Shown here: piece by piece, positions 24,701 to 35,517 of the stretch
Numbering within the stretch: the stretch's first letter is position 1
How the letters are laid out: each line of letters starts with the position of its first letter
Origin: Malachius bipustulatus
Lineage: Eukaryota > Arthropoda > Insecta > Coleoptera > Melyridae
Direction of reading: 5' to 3'
Assembly (NCBI GenBank): GCA_910589415.1
Contig: OU342632.1
Location: 15,379,507 to 15,443,506, forward strand
Length of the DNA stretch: 64,000 nt
Position numbers and translations under genes: made by a program
The notes under the pieces: model-generated
Seen by the model: only the letters and a program-made list of their open reading frames with translations
What the model was told of the DNA's origin: nothing
The model's database searches: none

Positions 24701-27700
24701 GAATATTTAAATCCTAATTTTACTGAACTTGGGAAATTGGTGAGTAACTCTATGAAACACTACAAAACCTACCCCTATTATTATAGGTGACATATTCTGG
24801 TATTTATTTTTCTTATTCCGGACCATCAAGACTGAATCAACTAAATATCACCTGCCAAATTGTCATTAAAAATGTAAAATTAATTACGCTTAGGTAGAAG
24901 TAATTCAACTTTGTTTCCGAATATGTGATGGGACAGATAGGTACCTACTTTATAAGTATCCACTAAGAATATTAACTGATACAAAACTAAACCTTGAAGA
25001 GCTCCAGTTTGTCCATTTTATAATTAGAAGAATTTGATTGTTTCTACATTAAATAATAAATTCTTCGTTGTGAAAATACTGTGAAAAACCAACTGTGTGA
25101 CTAATTTAGTGGAATACCTTTAATTGCCTTGTATTCTAATTTTAATAAAGGAATTTCTAAATCCGCACTGTCGAAAGCTCTACGAAAAATTACAAGAATT
25201 AATGAATTAATGCGTAGATTTAATTACTTGTCAGAGCATGTCAAGTCTCTCACTCCATTATAATTTCATGTCTGTTTATATTTTATGTAATCATGTTTTC
25301 TTCAAATATTTGAGATAGATGAAGGCTTGAAAAGAAATGATTTTTTTTTTAAACTAACGGCAGAGAGAGCATTATTCTGATTTTTTAACTGACATGTTTT
25401 AAGAATTATTTTTTTCAACTATTTGTCAATATTATGATTTTTAATTTCAGATTGTTACGACCGTCTAGCGATAGGTCACAGATTACATTCTAAAGATATC
25501 TACAAGACATACAAATTGAACACGGTCTCTGCTTGCCAACAAGCATGCACGAAGGAAAAGACCAGTTGCAAGGCCCTAAGCTTTGGGTAAGTAAGTTTAA
25601 AAATATTTCTACACATCTACAGAAATTATATTTTGAATATTCTGTTTCAGCATTGGCGTGAAAGGAAATGCCACTTGCGAGCTAGGTAAAAACATAATAC
25701 ATGAATCAGCTGATCTCAAACCAAAGGGCACCATAGTTGATCAAGATTTTGACTTGTACATCAAAAAAATGGGTTGCACGTTAGTAATAGACAAAAAGCA
25801 GCACGTCAAACCACCTGGACTGTTCCAAGATCCAGTGACATCTCAACATCATTATGAAGTACAAGAAACTCACCAAGAAAAACCGCCAGAGCATGCATTT
25901 GACTATGGCAACTTCGAAACAAATAAGCCTCAAAATATACCTGAAAAACCTGCAAGTACTGGTCCAAATTCTACTAGGCCACAAATTGTTACCGACAGAC
26001 CGAGTAGTGGATATGATTCAGCATCAGAATATCCTCATAGACCAGAAGAAGTTCCACAACGACCGCTTGGTCCTTACGATAGACCAGATAACAGACCTGA
26101 AGAAACACCAAACCGACCTTACTTTGGGTATGCTGGTGCTGAAATTTATTATAATAGACCAAACAATCCTCCTGAACGACCTCAAAATAACTATGATGAT
26201 TTTGATCAAAGTCATAGGCCAGATTGGTTGGAAAACTCATATGAAAATCCCTACTCCAGACCCCAGGAAATTCCAACAAAGCCTCAGAGCTACGAACCAG
26301 GCGATATTGTCTACACTCGACCAGTTTATGTTCCAGAAAGACCTGAAGGAACCTATCGGCCACCTTCAAATTATTTTAGACCAGATAAACAATCCAGTAG
26401 GCCTCATTATTCTTATAATAGACCAGATGAAAGTTCTTACCGACCAGACTCAGTACCTCAGAAGCCTCAGGTTGGATATGAGTCGGCTGGAGATCTTTAT
26501 CATCGACCGGAATATATACCTGGAAGACCTGATGATAGATATGATCAGCCTGATAATAGCTTTAGACCTGATGGATTTCCTAATAGACCTAGCTCCTATG
26601 ACAGACCTGACAATAATTACAGGCCGCAGAACATACCTGTCAAACCTGAGAGCTTTTACAACAAACCTCACAATGGCTATTCTTCTGGAAGCAGCGATCA
26701 CAAGCCATCACAAATCCCATCCAAACCTAATGGTTATGGAAATCACGAAGATAATTACGAAAGACCTCATAAAATACCTTCAAAACCCGAGAGCTCCTAC
26801 GATAGACCTCAGAATAATTATTTTTCGGGAAACAACTACCAAAAACCATCACAAATCCCATCCAAACCTGATGGTTATGGAAATCACGAAGATAATAATT
26901 ACGAAAGACCTCATAAAATACCTTCAAAACCCGGGAGCTCCTACGATAGACCTCAGAATAATTATTTTTCGGGAAATAACTACCAAAAACCATCACAAAT
27001 CCCATCCAAACCTAATAGCTATGAAAGTCAAAACAACAATAATGAGAGACCTCATAAAATACCTGAAAAACCTAATGAGAGTTCCTACGATAGACCTCAG
27101 AATGATTATCCCTCGGGGGACAACAACAAAAAACCATCACAAGTCCCATCAAAACCTGGCGGCTATGAAAGCCAAGAAAACGACTACAATAATAATAGAC
27201 CTCAGCATGTACCTTCAAAACCTGAGAGTTCCTACGATAGACCCCAAACTGATTATTATTCTGACAGTAACTATCATAAGCCTTCCCAGGTTATTAGCGG
27301 TTATGAAAATCAAGGATTTAATTTTCAGCCTGACAGACCAACAAGTGCATACGATAATCCAACCAATCGTCCTAAACCTACGAATAGTTACAATGAGAGA
27401 CCGCAACATACATCATCAAATGGATATAATTATGATAAACCACCAGGTTCTCAAAATAATAATTCATATCGGCCAACGGATGGATATTACAACAATCATA
27501 ATAATTACAATTCTAAGTCAGACGTCCAGCAGGTACAAACACTTGTAAGCATCAGCTCTGGACCAAATAAACTTACATATCATCCAGTTCATGATATATT
27601 CATTAGCTCAAATCCTTATGAGTATGGTTATCCTAAGCCAAATAATCCGACCGGTAATAACTACCTGCAACCATCTACACCAGATCGGTATGGGAATAAT

Positions 27701-28445
27701 GAAAATGACTTACCTCCATTCAGACCATCTCACTTGAATTATCCATACGATAATGAGCGACCAAAACCAGCTTATGAGAATCCATGGTCCTATTTAGATA
27801 GAAATGATTACGATGACTATGGCAGGCCATTAGAATATAGACCAAGACCTTGGCAAAGGCCTCAGGGATTTAATTCTGACAGACATGAAAATAATTACTA
27901 TGATAGAGATGTTTTAGAAGAAAGGCCTTATTATGGACCATACCCGGATAAGTATGCTCATTACATTCCTCATCCAAATGATTATTATCCTAACTCAAGA
28001 CCAGATAATTACAACAGACCACAATTCTCAAAGAGACCTTACGATAGAGATAATCCAGGTGGAGGTAATAAAAGACCTGAATATAAACCCGCCGTTAGCT
28101 ACAACTCAGACAGAAGAAGTGACAGACGACCCATTTCAAATTCTCAATACGGGCCAAGCAAAAATGAATCGAACAGTCAGAAGACAAATAAGAGCGGTGA
28201 CAGATTACCTCAGAATTCTTCCAATAAAGAAACTAAAAAACCTGACAATAATAAAGGATATGATAGCGGAAATAAAACAACTCAAGGTTTCTCTGGGCCT
28301 GTCATAAATGAAAATGATAAACAAAATAGATCTGATAGCAAGTATCCAGTGGATAGAAGAAAAGTGCAGAAGCCAATCATCAGCCAATCTTATGATCCAA
28401 ATGGTCAAAGTATTACTTCAATCATCACTGAAATTACTCAAACCT
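18635..28445 (+). CDS. Secreted PAN/Apple protein, upstream exon set (1012 codons, 3' incomplete)
   Basis: Join 18635-18740, 25451-25586 and 25651-28445. Residues 1-23 form a signal peptide, followed by a short linker. Residues 36-123 form one PAN/Apple domain (Cys at 37, 64, 68, 75, then C in NATCELG and the closing C in KKMGC). About 890 residues rich in Pro, Tyr, Asn, Arg and Asp follow, dominated by RPxxxP and YxRP motifs and a 47-residue tandem repeat. PAN domains bind protein or carbohydrate in extracellular proteins. The set ends on a strong phase-1 donor (T|gtaagt); the best downstream partner is the PAN exon at 51739, giving a protein of about 2138 aa. No ZP domain is seen, so it is not a simple nompA orthologue. 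No gene name can be given safely. Confidence 0.8.
20877..21420 (+). pseudogene. Transposase pseudogene (DUF4817/DDE type)
   Basis: The N-terminal motif ELADMHFMYGFCNGRALAA is intact. After a 1-base frameshift near 20970 the frame continues FPNRRAPIRQMFTRMHQRL. A large deletion removes the middle of the protein, and DDE-region fragments (LIGPIELLEDVPL, QHDGG, WIGHNGS) follow in shifted frames. Confidence 0.75.
21883..22048. mobile_element. 166-bp near-perfect palindrome, Harbinger-type MITE candidate
   Basis: Two 70-80-base arms are reverse complements, with only single-base differences and small indels, around the centre TATTGCAATAATTGCAATA. Outer ends TGAGCGTTTT and AAAACGCTCA are bordered by TTA on both sides, matching the 3-bp target duplication of PIF/Harbinger elements. 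It is nested in the right arm of the 20336-22199 transposon. The motif CGACACGATACCGACACGAC occurs in both arms. Confidence 0.7.
22530..22984. mobile_element. Foldback MITE, CAGGATTATTGGTAACTGG ends
   Basis: The left end CAGGATTATTGGTAACTGGG is mirrored at the right end (CCAGTTAACAATAACCCTG), with TA on both sides. Arms of about 85 bp include GGAGTAAATTAAGCATAGCA and its counterpart. The centre is an A-rich tract (22800-22870) that produces a spurious Lys-rich ORF. Confidence 0.75.
23420..24185. repeat. Foldback element around a Leu/Ile-coding shadow
   Basis: Left text near 23435-23530 (CCACCAGTGTTTAAGAAAAC, GTTTGGTTTGGAGGG) recurs inverted at 24050-24165. The loop contains a smaller hairpin (ACAGCTG...). 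The arms differ by several indels. The short ORFs on both strands here come from these arms. Confidence 0.6.
24578..24612. repeat. (GTATTT)n microsatellite
   Basis: About six perfect copies of GTATTT. It lies in the intron between the signal-peptide exon and the PAN exon at 25451. Confidence 0.9.
25451..25586 (+). CDS. PAN domain A, first half
   Basis: The acceptor aatttcag and donor gtaagt are clear; it enters in phase 1 and leaves in phase 2, like every other first-half PAN exon here. It encodes DCYDRLAIGHRL...SACQQACTKEKTSCKALSFG, with the Cys spacing of PAN/Apple domains. Confidence 0.88.
25651..28445 (+). CDS. Giant exon: PAN domain A second half and Pro/Tyr/Asn-rich region
   Basis: The acceptor is ctgtttcag and the split Gly codon GG|C restores frame. 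The first 42 residues complete the PAN domain (NATCELG, DQDFDLYIKKMGC). The remaining roughly 890 residues are low-complexity and hydrophilic, with many RPDxxP/YDRP motifs. The donor CCT|gtaagt at 28446 is followed by intron-like AT-rich sequence. Read-through would add 33 Phe/Tyr/Asn-rich residues and stop at 28546; AATAAA at 28783 could serve such a short form. Confidence 0.88.
26648..27300 (+). repeat. Five tandem copies of a ~47-residue coding repeat
   Basis: Unit pattern: ESSYDRPQNNYFSG..., then KPSQIPSKP, then GYGNHEDN, then YERPHKIPSKP. Units 2 and 3 are almost identical at the DNA level, which suggests recent unequal exchange; units 1, 4 and 5 are more diverged. Length polymorphism is expected here. 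Confidence 0.85.
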
Positions 28446-30320
28446 GTAAGTTTTTTTATTATTATATTAATTATTATAACAATTTGGCATTTAATTCCCG
28501 GTTTTTAAAATCGTCGAAGACATGCCAGTTTTTTAGAAATCTTTGATGGTTTGGAGTAGATATCTGCGTTTTTTTCAGATAGTTACTGTCCTATGTCCTT
28601 GTGCTACTATTAATAGTAGGTATATTACCGTTCCATTGGTTAATTTATTTTTTATTTGAGTGTATTTATTGAGCAAGAGTTTATTTATAACTAATTCATC
28701 CGCCGATAACAGTGATTTTTATAGAGATACTGTTAGATTAGAACAATAATGGGCTATTAATTATGCAGACAAACAAAACAATAATAAACGATGACCATTA
28801 GAGTGACTGAGTGTATTAGGTGTTTGTAGTTGTTGTATGCAGATTATAAAGCTCTTGCGGAAAATTATTTTAAAGTCTAGTTCACGAGAATTATCAGTAA
28901 ACAAACTCCATGAAATTACTCTTTTAGTCAAACTGTATATTTTTTTCTGTAAAATATTTGTAACCTTCTGCAAAAGAAATTCAATGAGTAGATGAAGGTA
29001 GGAACTTATGGAACAAGGTCGCCCATGAACGCTGAACCTTGAACCATCAGAGATCCCAATTATTGCGTTCATAATAGCAGGTTTACTTAGTTAGGTTACT
29101 ACAAAAGGTTACTTAGTTTGTATGTTGTGGCCAAAGGTAAGAACATGGCTTAGAAAAAAAATTGAAAAATTGTACATGTCTTGTCAATTTAAAGTTGACC
29201 TTGAGAATGTGCTTATATTTTTGGCCGTGTTCTTTACCATTGCTTATACAACATACAAACTATATCTCGGTAATACTATGAACTTGACCTTCACCATAGT
29301 TGGGATTTCTGGAACTCAAGGATGACCTTATTCCAGATGCCAGGAGTCCCTATACATCTATAGGTAGGTACTTGCTCAGACAAAAGTTTTTGAGACGATT
29401 GCTGGATTAATCTTCAGGGAAAAGTTGATATACCAAAGTACGAAATATCTCACTTCAGAAGTGGGATGTCGAAAAAGAGATTACTACAGTGAATTTTTCT
29501 GGTGAATCTAAAGGTGAATCTAAGCTGGTAGGCCTGGTAGAGCGACAGGGTTGGCCTTGATGTATTGAAATAGTTACATTATAAACGTTATAGGAAGAAG
29601 GGCAAAATGTGAGGTTAATGAATTCACAACCTAGAAGTTCTGGTTAAGAAGTGACAAACCGGAACCAACGTGATGATTTCATCTGAAAGAATCCTTAATA
29701 GTATGTTTTGGACAAAAGCAAACTTCTTAATTTAGCGGGCTCTTTTGTTCTTTAGCTATCCCGAAACGAAGAAATCCAAAGAATTCAAATTTGAAAACAC
29801 GGGCTATCACAGTAATATCCTTCACGGTCAATCTGCAAGCAAATTACAAAGTTGTGGTCGTGTAGTAACGTGCAGATACGATTAAGTGCGTTGAAGTATC
29901 ATGTTCAAGTTATTGACGTGTCTTTTCTGAGTGAACCGTTTTTTAAAAAGCTCAGCTAAGACGTATTCAAGGAATCATCGACATTGGCCGCCGCTTAAGT
30001 CTGCTGGGAAAAATATGACCCAATATGAAAATACCTCACTTCAGTACAATTTCAAAGTTTACAGTAAAATACACTTGGAGGATTTGTGTTATCGGTTATT
30101 TATGATTTTTAAAGTTCATGATTGGTTATGGCAAAATAATGCATAATTCATAAACAACTAGTAGTCATCACTATCACTAGTTAATGTTGTAATTAACCAT
30201 AGTTTGAATGCCCCTTTAGGATATTTTCGCGTGCCAGACAATACGTTATAAAATTTACATTGAAAAGTTTATCGATGTCATTTTGTTGCGTTAAGGGTTG
30301 AAGGTTTTTTTCAACGAGGT
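28446..30320. other. Intron or intergenic sequence without recognisable features
   Basis: Begins at a strong splice donor. No PAN-type exon (phase-1 acceptor followed by a Cys codon and the CxxxC spacing) was found. Short open frames such as 29122-29325 have no family motif. A polyadenylation-type AATAAA lies at 28783. Confidence 0.5.
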
Positions 30321-30329
30321 CTAAAAGTT

Positions 30330-31322
30330 ACCCAAGTTAAGTTAGCCACGCTTCGGCCAGCCACACTTTCGGCCAGGAAGAGGAATTTCGAATAATTTTC
30401 AACAAATTTTTGTTTTTGTTATTCACGGCTTAAATGGAAAATACTTGGTTTGTTCACCCAATAAAAACCACCGTAAACTGAAAAAATCGTAATTATTGAA
30501 ACGTCACGGCCAGCCTCACTTTCGGCCACGACTTAATAAACTGAAAAAAAAAAACATTTTTGGTGAAGTTTTGTTCAGAAAAGTTCGAGTTTTTATAATA
30601 TTGATGTGCTAGCCACACTTTTAGCCATAACTTTATAAACTGAAAAATTCATTTTTGCTGAAAATTGGATAAATAAGTAAGAAATTTTATAATCATGGAC
30701 AGCCACACTTTCAGTCACGGACTGAAACAAAATATTTTTGCTGAAAATTTGCTGAAAAAAGTATGACATTTTATAATAATGACCTGCCACGCTTTCAGCC
30801 ATCAACTTTATAAACTGAGATAATCATTTCTAATGAAAATTCGATGATAAAGTCAGAAATTTTATAATCATGGCCAGCCACAGATTCAGTCATGGACTGA
30901 AAAAACAAATTTTGCCGTTAAATTTGCTAATGACATGCGACGCTTTCAGTCATGAATTTTATACACTGAGAAAATCATTTTGCTGAAAATTGGCTGAAAA
31001 TGTTTGAAATTTTATAATAATGGTCAGCCACACTTTCGGCCTGAATTTAAAAACTGAAAAATTCATCTTTGCTGAAATTTTGCTCCGAAAAGTCCGAAAT
31101 TTTGTAATAATGGTCAGCCACACTTTCAGTCACGGACTGAAAAAACTGAAAAAAAAAAATTTGCTGGAAATTTGCTGAAAAAAGTCTGAAAATTTATAAT
31201 AATGACATGCCACACTTTCGGCCACGGACTTAACAAACGAAAAAAAAATTTCTGGAAATTAATCGAAGCCCTCCCCTGGCCGAAAGCGTTGCTGGCCGAA
31301 GCGTGGCTAACTTGACTTGGGT
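30330..31322. mobile_element. TIR element with 9-bp target duplication and internal AGCCACACTTTCGGCCA repeats
   Basis: Ends ACCCAAGTTAAGTTAGCCACGC and mirror (GCGTGGCTAACTTGACTTGGGT) are flanked by identical CTAAAAGTT at 30321-30329 and 31323-31331. Inside are about nine diverged tandem units, each carrying AGCCACACTTTCGGCCA, ACTGAAAAA, TTTGCTGAAAATT and GAAATTTTATAATAATGG; the spacing varies between roughly 80 and 120 bp. The terminal repeat is itself a version of the internal unit. A 9-bp duplication suggests a Mutator-like origin, but no transposase is present. Confidence 0.8.
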
Positions 31323-31425
31323 CTAAAAGTTGTTCCTAAGCGTCTCATATTCGTTATCATAGCAGATTCACTGTAACGCCTTCAAAGAGTCTAAAACTAC
31401 CAGTTTCTCTAGCATGTTAGTAGAT

Positions 31426-32629
31426 AAGGGGACAATTGGGTCCGCCGGATTTTCCTATAAAAATGGGAAATTTAATCCCCCCATCAAAATCTAGGGAAAC
31501 TTTAAGCCCCTCCTTATGGGAGACTAACATGTATAATCCCATCACCAAAGTAGGGAAATTTTATATACAGAGTGTTAACTACCAACATGCATAAAATGAA
31601 GGAGGTGATTCAACGACTGATTTCAAGAAAAAAGTTCCTGTTACAATGGGTCCGCAAACGCACCGTTTTCGAGATACAATAAACATATTATAAAAAAATC
31701 AGTTTTTTTGACGATATCTTAAGAACTGTTTGAGATGTAAAACTGACTTCTTGTAGACATCTTATCATCATTATTATTTACTTTTTGAGCTCAAATTCAA
31801 TTTCTTTCCATTTGGCAGTGGCGGAGGTTTGGCGGAGGCTGCTTTATTTGCCCCTAATTTCTACGACACTGGGAAAATTGGATCTTGGAAAAAAAAGGTT
31901 TTCTTGGTTAAAAGCTTTAATGGGAACTGTTTTCTAGAAAAAAGCATTTTATTATAAAAAAAATAAAAGAAGAGACATGTTTTGTTGGGGACAAAAAAAT
32001 TACTCGTTTTTGATGTTTTTCTTATGATTTGTTTGAGTTGCGACATAAAACATTTTGTTAGCCCTCAAAAGGTAGATAGTATTAATGTCAAGATTTGTAC
32101 AAAAATTCAGTTTCATCTCTTAAACGGTTCCTGAGATATCGTCAAAAAAACTGAAAAGAATTTTTTTTTGACTCTCGGAAACGGTCCATTTGCTAACGGA
32201 TATTGATGAAAACTTTTTTCTTGAAATAATTCTTTGAGAGTCGTCCTTTATTTTCTACATGTTGGTAGTTAACACCCTTTAAATACCAATACATATTTTC
32301 CAGAGGACTAAGTGTCGTGTTTTGTTCTCAGACATCACTTACAACATCAACCCAGTGAGAATGCCAGAATCTCTAACCTTTTCCACCCCCGACCGTTGAT
32401 TTCGTAAATGATGTCTGAGAACAAGACACGAGACTTGAGTCCGCCGGAACATTTAATTGGTATAAGTATATGGTATATGCAGTAGTGAAATTTCCCTAGA
32501 TTCTGGTGGTGGGTTTACACCATGTTAATCTCCCATATAAGGATGGGGCTTAAAGTTTCTCTAGATTTTGGCGAGAGGCATAAATTTTCATTTTTCTAGA
32601 GAAATCCGGCGGACCCAATTGTCCCTCTT
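31426..32629. mobile_element. Foldback element, AGGGGACAATTGGGTCCGCC ends
   Basis: The left end AAGGGGACAATTGGGTCCGCC is mirrored at the right end GGCGGACCCAATTGTCCCTCTT. Matching subterminal sequence includes ATCTAGGGAAACTTTAAGCCCC and its inverse at about 32550. The arms extend about 120 bp before a nested element interrupts. No coding capacity is seen. Confidence 0.75.
31568..32280. mobile_element. Foldback nested inside the 31426-32629 element
   Basis: The left end CAGAGTGTTAACTACCAACATG is mirrored near 32260-32280 (CATGTTGGTAGTTAACACCC). Arms of 100 bp or more also contain AACGGTCCATTTGC against the inverse of GGTCCGCAAACGCACCGTT. A further 120-bp inverted repeat (GTGTCGTGTTTTGTTCTCAG against its inverse) lies just outside at 32311-32435. 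Confidence 0.65.
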
Positions 32630-32639
32630 TCTACTCACA

Positions 32640-34165
32640 TTTTCGAAGGGAATGAACTTTTGAAGATTGGGTGTTCATCTCTTGGAGTAATGTTCTTCAT
32701 ATTATATTTATTCACCTATGTTGTCTGTAAAAACAGGCTTAAGTTAGAGGCAGCAGCAATTTGATGCACTGACTTACAAATTAGCATCATATCAGCACAC
32801 TCTCCATATAAGGACCATCATGATTATCGTCTCACAAAATAATTCATTAATTAACTCGAAACTGACGAACTTCATGACGAAGTTGAACGTATGCATGGGA
32901 AGAAGGAAATTTGCAGATTGCTGCTTCCCATTCTGTTCTAAAGGGGTGAAAATGGTATCAAATGAAAGATAAAAGAAATTTACATATTATGCGACTAACT
33001 TGTATCCATTAACTTTCTGAATTCTATTGCTGGGAAATAAAAAAAATTCAAATACAGCTAACTGAAAATTGAATTTTTTCCCTCTCGATGTTAGTAGTTT
33101 TCCGTTTCCATGAAACAGAACCTGGAAAGTTAGTGTAGGGACATGTGAAAGGTTTTGCTGCATCTTAAACTGTTTTCTACTTATATGTACCCAGATGAGT
33201 GCCAGAAAACGTGGTGTGATCTTAAGTTGTTACACTGTTTGCAGTAAATAGTATTCAAAATGAATTCTAAAAAAATTAGTCACATGATATGCAAAATTCT
33301 TTTATTTCATAAAAATTCATTTTCACTCCTTTAGGTAAAAAGTGGAAGCAGTAATCTGCAAATTTATTTTTCCCCATTCATCACCCTATGGCCAGTTTTG
33401 AAAGTGTTGACCATATAGGCAATTTCTGAAAATTGTTCAATTCTCATTAAAGTATTGCTATAAAACTATTATGGAAGATGATGAAAAATTTATAAATTCA
33501 TTAATTAGAAGGCATTGTGGCCAGACGGTCTCTAGTTTCATCAGGCAATTGACATTCAATCTAATTTATGTCTTATTTGTTTAATTTAAGCCACCGTTTG
33601 TAGTACTACGGAAAATATACTGCAATGCGATTGCTTCCAATTCAGCTTCCAACCTTCAATTCCATTTCAGGAGCTTTCAGGCGTTACAAAAATATTCATG
33701 ACAGTTTCAGCATCAAAATATATTATGCTCATCTTCTCTAGGTCATATTTAATATATTCTAGTGAATTATAGGCTTTTTTACTATCACCGTATGTGATAC
33801 AGTGCCCGCCAAATATTAAGTACGGGGAAATTTTTTGTTTTCCATATTTTTTGTTATTTTTTTTTTCATTTGTTTGAGGTTTTCAAAAGCTTAAATTTGA
33901 GCACACTAGACCTTAAGTTCACGAAAAAATGACGTTTAGATATCTAAGCTTCAGAATTACGAAAAAAAATTTATTTTGTTTTAATTAAAAGCGTTTTTCG
34001 GGAAATTTGAACAACATTCGCTAGACATAACAAAATGTAGTGTGATTTTTTATTTTAAATATTTTGATGCATTATTAGTTTATGTTGTTTATATTATTTA
34101 ATAAGGGAAAATTTGAAAAAAAAATCAATAAAAAATTTACTATGGTGGAAACTTTTTGGCGGATA
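32640..34165. other. No supported feature
   Basis: AT-rich sequence with no open frame of note. A CAGTGCCCGCCAAA motif at about 33801 resembles the terminus of the 2137 MITE family (CAGTGACCGCCAAA), but no matching inverted end was found, so it may be a truncated copy. Confidence 0.4.
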
Positions 34166-34198
34166 CTACAGGGTGTCGGATGTCCCAGCTCATTCGAG

Positions 34199-34996
34199 TC
34201 GGTATTTATGGGCCAAACGATGGATTGTTTCCATTTTTTTGAAAATTCAAGTACAGGATCAAAATGGTCACGATGGATTTGGGACCCTACAGAGTGTCCC
34301 ATATGAGGATGGCATATCAAAGTTATGTTTTTTTTAATGAAATGCTTCATTGCATTTTATTGCATTTTATTGCATTTTATTGCATGTTATAGGATTTTTA
34401 GGTTATCCGAGAAGAATAAATAGGATTGGTTTTGACAGTTTGTATTGGAATTGAGAATTTTGTTAGTTGTAAACAAGTGAAAATCGCAATTTTCTAAGTT
34501 CAAGTATAATGAAAATGGCTGAAGATAGTGGAAAACGGCTTACATGACCCTATATGGTATGGAAACGTTTGTACTATCTTCGTTTTTGTTTTTTATTTGA
34601 GAAGCTTTGAGAGAAATTTCAGATTTTTTCAGATTTTTTATCACCCTGTATGAACATTTTACATACATCCTTTTTTTCCATCATTTTTCTCAATCTTGAG
34701 CCGATTTCGTTGAACTTCGAAAATTGCGATTCACTTGCTTATAACTCACAAACTTCTCATTTTAAACACCAACTATAAAAATATATTTTATTTTTCTTCT
34801 CAGACAATCTAAAAAAGCAATAACATAAGAGCATTCCATAAAAAAAAAAACATAATTTTGATATGCTACTCTTCTATGAGACACCTTGAATAGTACAAAA
34901 TAATTTTAAATTATGCTAATTCCGATCCTGTACATGAATAATTGGCAAAAAAAAAAGTAAAAATCCATCGTTTGGCCCACAGGCCCACAGATACCA
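34199..34996. repeat. Foldback element with GGGCCAAACGATGGAT arms
   Basis: GTATTTATGGGCCAAACGATGG near 34200 pairs with CCATCGTTTGGCCC near 34967. Further arm matches include GTACAGGATC and GCATATCAAAGTTATG with their inverses. The central part contains the dispersed TATAACTCA-type repeat also found at 41.2, 44.6, 55.2 and 63.8 kb. The 10-bp tandem repeat at 34349-34386 lies in the left half. Confidence 0.6.
34349..34386. repeat. (TTGCATTTTA)n tandem repeat
   Basis: Three and a half nearly perfect copies of a 10-bp unit. Confidence 0.85.
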
Positions 34997-35517
34997 GGTA
35001 TTTACGATAAAGTGGGATAAGAGCCTTAATAACAAATTAAATTAGCCCAACGAGTGCTTAGCATGCAGTTAACTTGTTTTAATTCCTTAAATACATGCAA
35101 CCTCCAAAAAGTAAAAACAATCGATAGATATAATTTGGCATTTATCCTAATTTATTTTGATGAGTGGAAAAAATGCGTGTGGTAATATTAGTTATTTATG
35201 GTACAAGTGTGATGTTAGATTATAAATAAGTCATGCGAGAATTTTTTTTAGATTTCTCAAGTGACTGAACACGCGTGGCTTATTAAATTTTATCCATCAA
35301 GCCTTAATTGTGCAGAATCATGTATAATTTATTTTTTTATTTTTTTACAATTTGGGAATTTGAACTAGGTAGTAAGTATTATCGTGAATCGAAGAGGCAT
35401 GAATGTAAAATAGAAGCATAGAAGGTTTTTATAAATCACTGGTGAGATAAAAACTTTATACTCGCTAGTGAGCTATTGGCATGCTGACATGCTAAAATTT
35501 TGCGAGTTATAAATATA

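Noticed and set aside
25989..27005. Several minus-strand ORFs opposite the PAN exon
   Set aside because: They are antisense shadows of the coding repeat; the repeated peptides mirror the + strand unit.
25854..27548. 564-residue + strand ORF overlapping the giant PAN exon
   Set aside because: It is the shifted frame of the repetitive 25651-28445 exon, rich in Ile/Leu/Thr, with no start context or domain; the overlapping frame continues a PAN domain and respects splice sites.
28446..28546. Natural stop of the upstream PAN gene at 28546
   Set aside because: The last 33 residues are Phe/Tyr/Asn-rich like translated intron, and a strong donor lies at 28446. Kept only as a possible retained-intron form.
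30330..31322. CRISPR-like array from the regularly spaced AGCCACACTTTCGGCCA motif
   Set aside because: Spacing is irregular, spacers are related to each other, and the block is bounded by TIRs and a target duplication; the genome is eukaryotic.
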